DNA of 37,749 nucleotides from a virus, in the IMG/VR virus record IMGVR_UViG_3300037246_001616, positions 1 through 37,749 of that record; one strand, given 5' to 3'. Below, one piece after another: positions 37,419 to 37,749 of the stretch (the stretch's first letter is position 1; each line of letters starts with the position of its first letter). A program made the translations under genes and the position numbers. The notes below the pieces were generated by a model, which searched no databases, was not told the origin of the DNA, and was given only the letters and a program-made list of their open reading frames with translations.

Positions 37419-37749
37419 TTAGCTACGCTCGGTCGCCGCGAAGAGGTAATCGAGGTCCAGAGCTACGGCACCTGAAGCACCTGCAAACACACTGAGCGTC
37501 GGAGCCAAGGGTCCAACCGGCAACGTTGATGCGTCAAGGAAGCCCAGAGGCGTACCGTTGGCACCGTAGTAAATCCGATCTTGTCCATCCCAGTAGAACT
37601 CGACAGTGAACGACGTGGCATCAGCAATCGATGCGACGGCAAGCGCTACATCGATGTCTGCGCTACCAGATCGAAGCAGGACATCCAGATCGAGATCACT
37701 CGTGTCCTTGCGGAACTGGATACAGTTGTTGGGAACCAGTGCAGCACTG
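37419..37749 (-). CDS. Partial beta-rich virion protein (3' end only)
   Basis: This frame enters from the right edge and ends at TAA 37421-37419, giving the last 109 residues. They include VPNNCIQFRKDTSDLDLDVL, SFTVEFYWDGQDRIYYGANG and the end LFAATERS. Composition and position match a late structural protein. The stop is followed by a GGAG site for the next gene 12 bases on. The frame runs uninterrupted to the window end. Confidence 0.7.
   Translation of the reverse strand, partial: SAALVPNNCIQFRKDTSDLDLDVLLRSGSADIDVALAVASIADATSFTVEFYWDGQDRIYYGANGTPLGFLDASTLPVGPLAPTLSVFAGASGAVALDLDYLFAATERS

Noticed and set aside
1-37749. CRISPR arrays, insertion sequences or an integration site
   Set aside because: No regularly spaced direct repeats, transposase or integrase motifs, or terminal inverted repeats were seen; the repeats found are within proteins.

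Overview
The window looks like part of the genome of a virulent tailed phage, most likely short-tailed (podovirus-like), infecting a Gram-negative bacterium. It is almost wholly coding, with genes packed by ATGA, GTGA and TAATG overlaps. Good Shine-Dalgarno sites and one near-consensus sigma-70 promoter are visible. The lysis block includes a lipoprotein and a membrane-anchored coiled-coil protein, which suits a host with an outer membrane. No integrase, repressor, tRNA, CRISPR or insertion sequence was seen. Large terminase, portal and major capsid genes are not in the window and presumably lie beyond the right edge.

Layout. (1) Positions 1-2639, minus strand: a prim-pol/helicase-like replication protein (525-2639), then a TTGACA-N17-TATAGT promoter (461-489) reading into two small genes that run off the left edge. 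(2) Positions 2640-2799: divergent intergenic region with inverted repeats and a leader mini-ORF. (3) Positions 2800-12358, plus strand: a replication, recombination and nucleotide operon. It encodes a uracil-DNA-glycosylase-like/family A DNA polymerase fusion, a RecB/Cas4-like nuclease, a Sak4-like RecA-fold ATPase, an SSB-like acidic-tailed protein, an SNF2-type helicase, a VRR-NUC-like nuclease, a MazG-like protein, a PNKP-like HAD phosphatase and several small proteins. A second regulatory region lies at 11196-11257. (4) Around 12.15-12.36 kb the plus operon meets the minus-strand structural operon tail to tail. The last genes overlap by 146 bp, and a hairpin plus T-tract sits inside the overlap. 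(5) Positions 12213-37749, minus strand: one long late operon read right to left. It holds virion beta-rich and coiled-coil proteins, a large fibre protein, a basic Gly/Lys protein, a tail adaptor with a discoidin-like insertion, a fibre-like protein, a lysis cassette (27.5-29.7 kb), a second adaptor-like protein, another large fibre, a gp10-like tail protein, several large internal or ejection-type proteins, a probable small terminase and a very Gly/Pro-rich protein.

How the parts work together. The rightward operon supplies primer synthesis, DNA synthesis with proofreading, and a strand-annealing recombination set (nuclease, Sak4-like ATPase, SSB, helicase). The late operon builds tail, fibres and ejection proteins, then lyses the cell. 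Points most worth a second look are: the glycosylase-like domain fused to the polymerase, with its four iron-sulfur cysteines kept but two active-site motifs altered; fibre modules shared and permuted among three separate genes; the discoidin-like insertion in an adaptor; the overlapping leader ORF before the polymerase; and the terminator-like hairpin inside two overlapping convergent genes.
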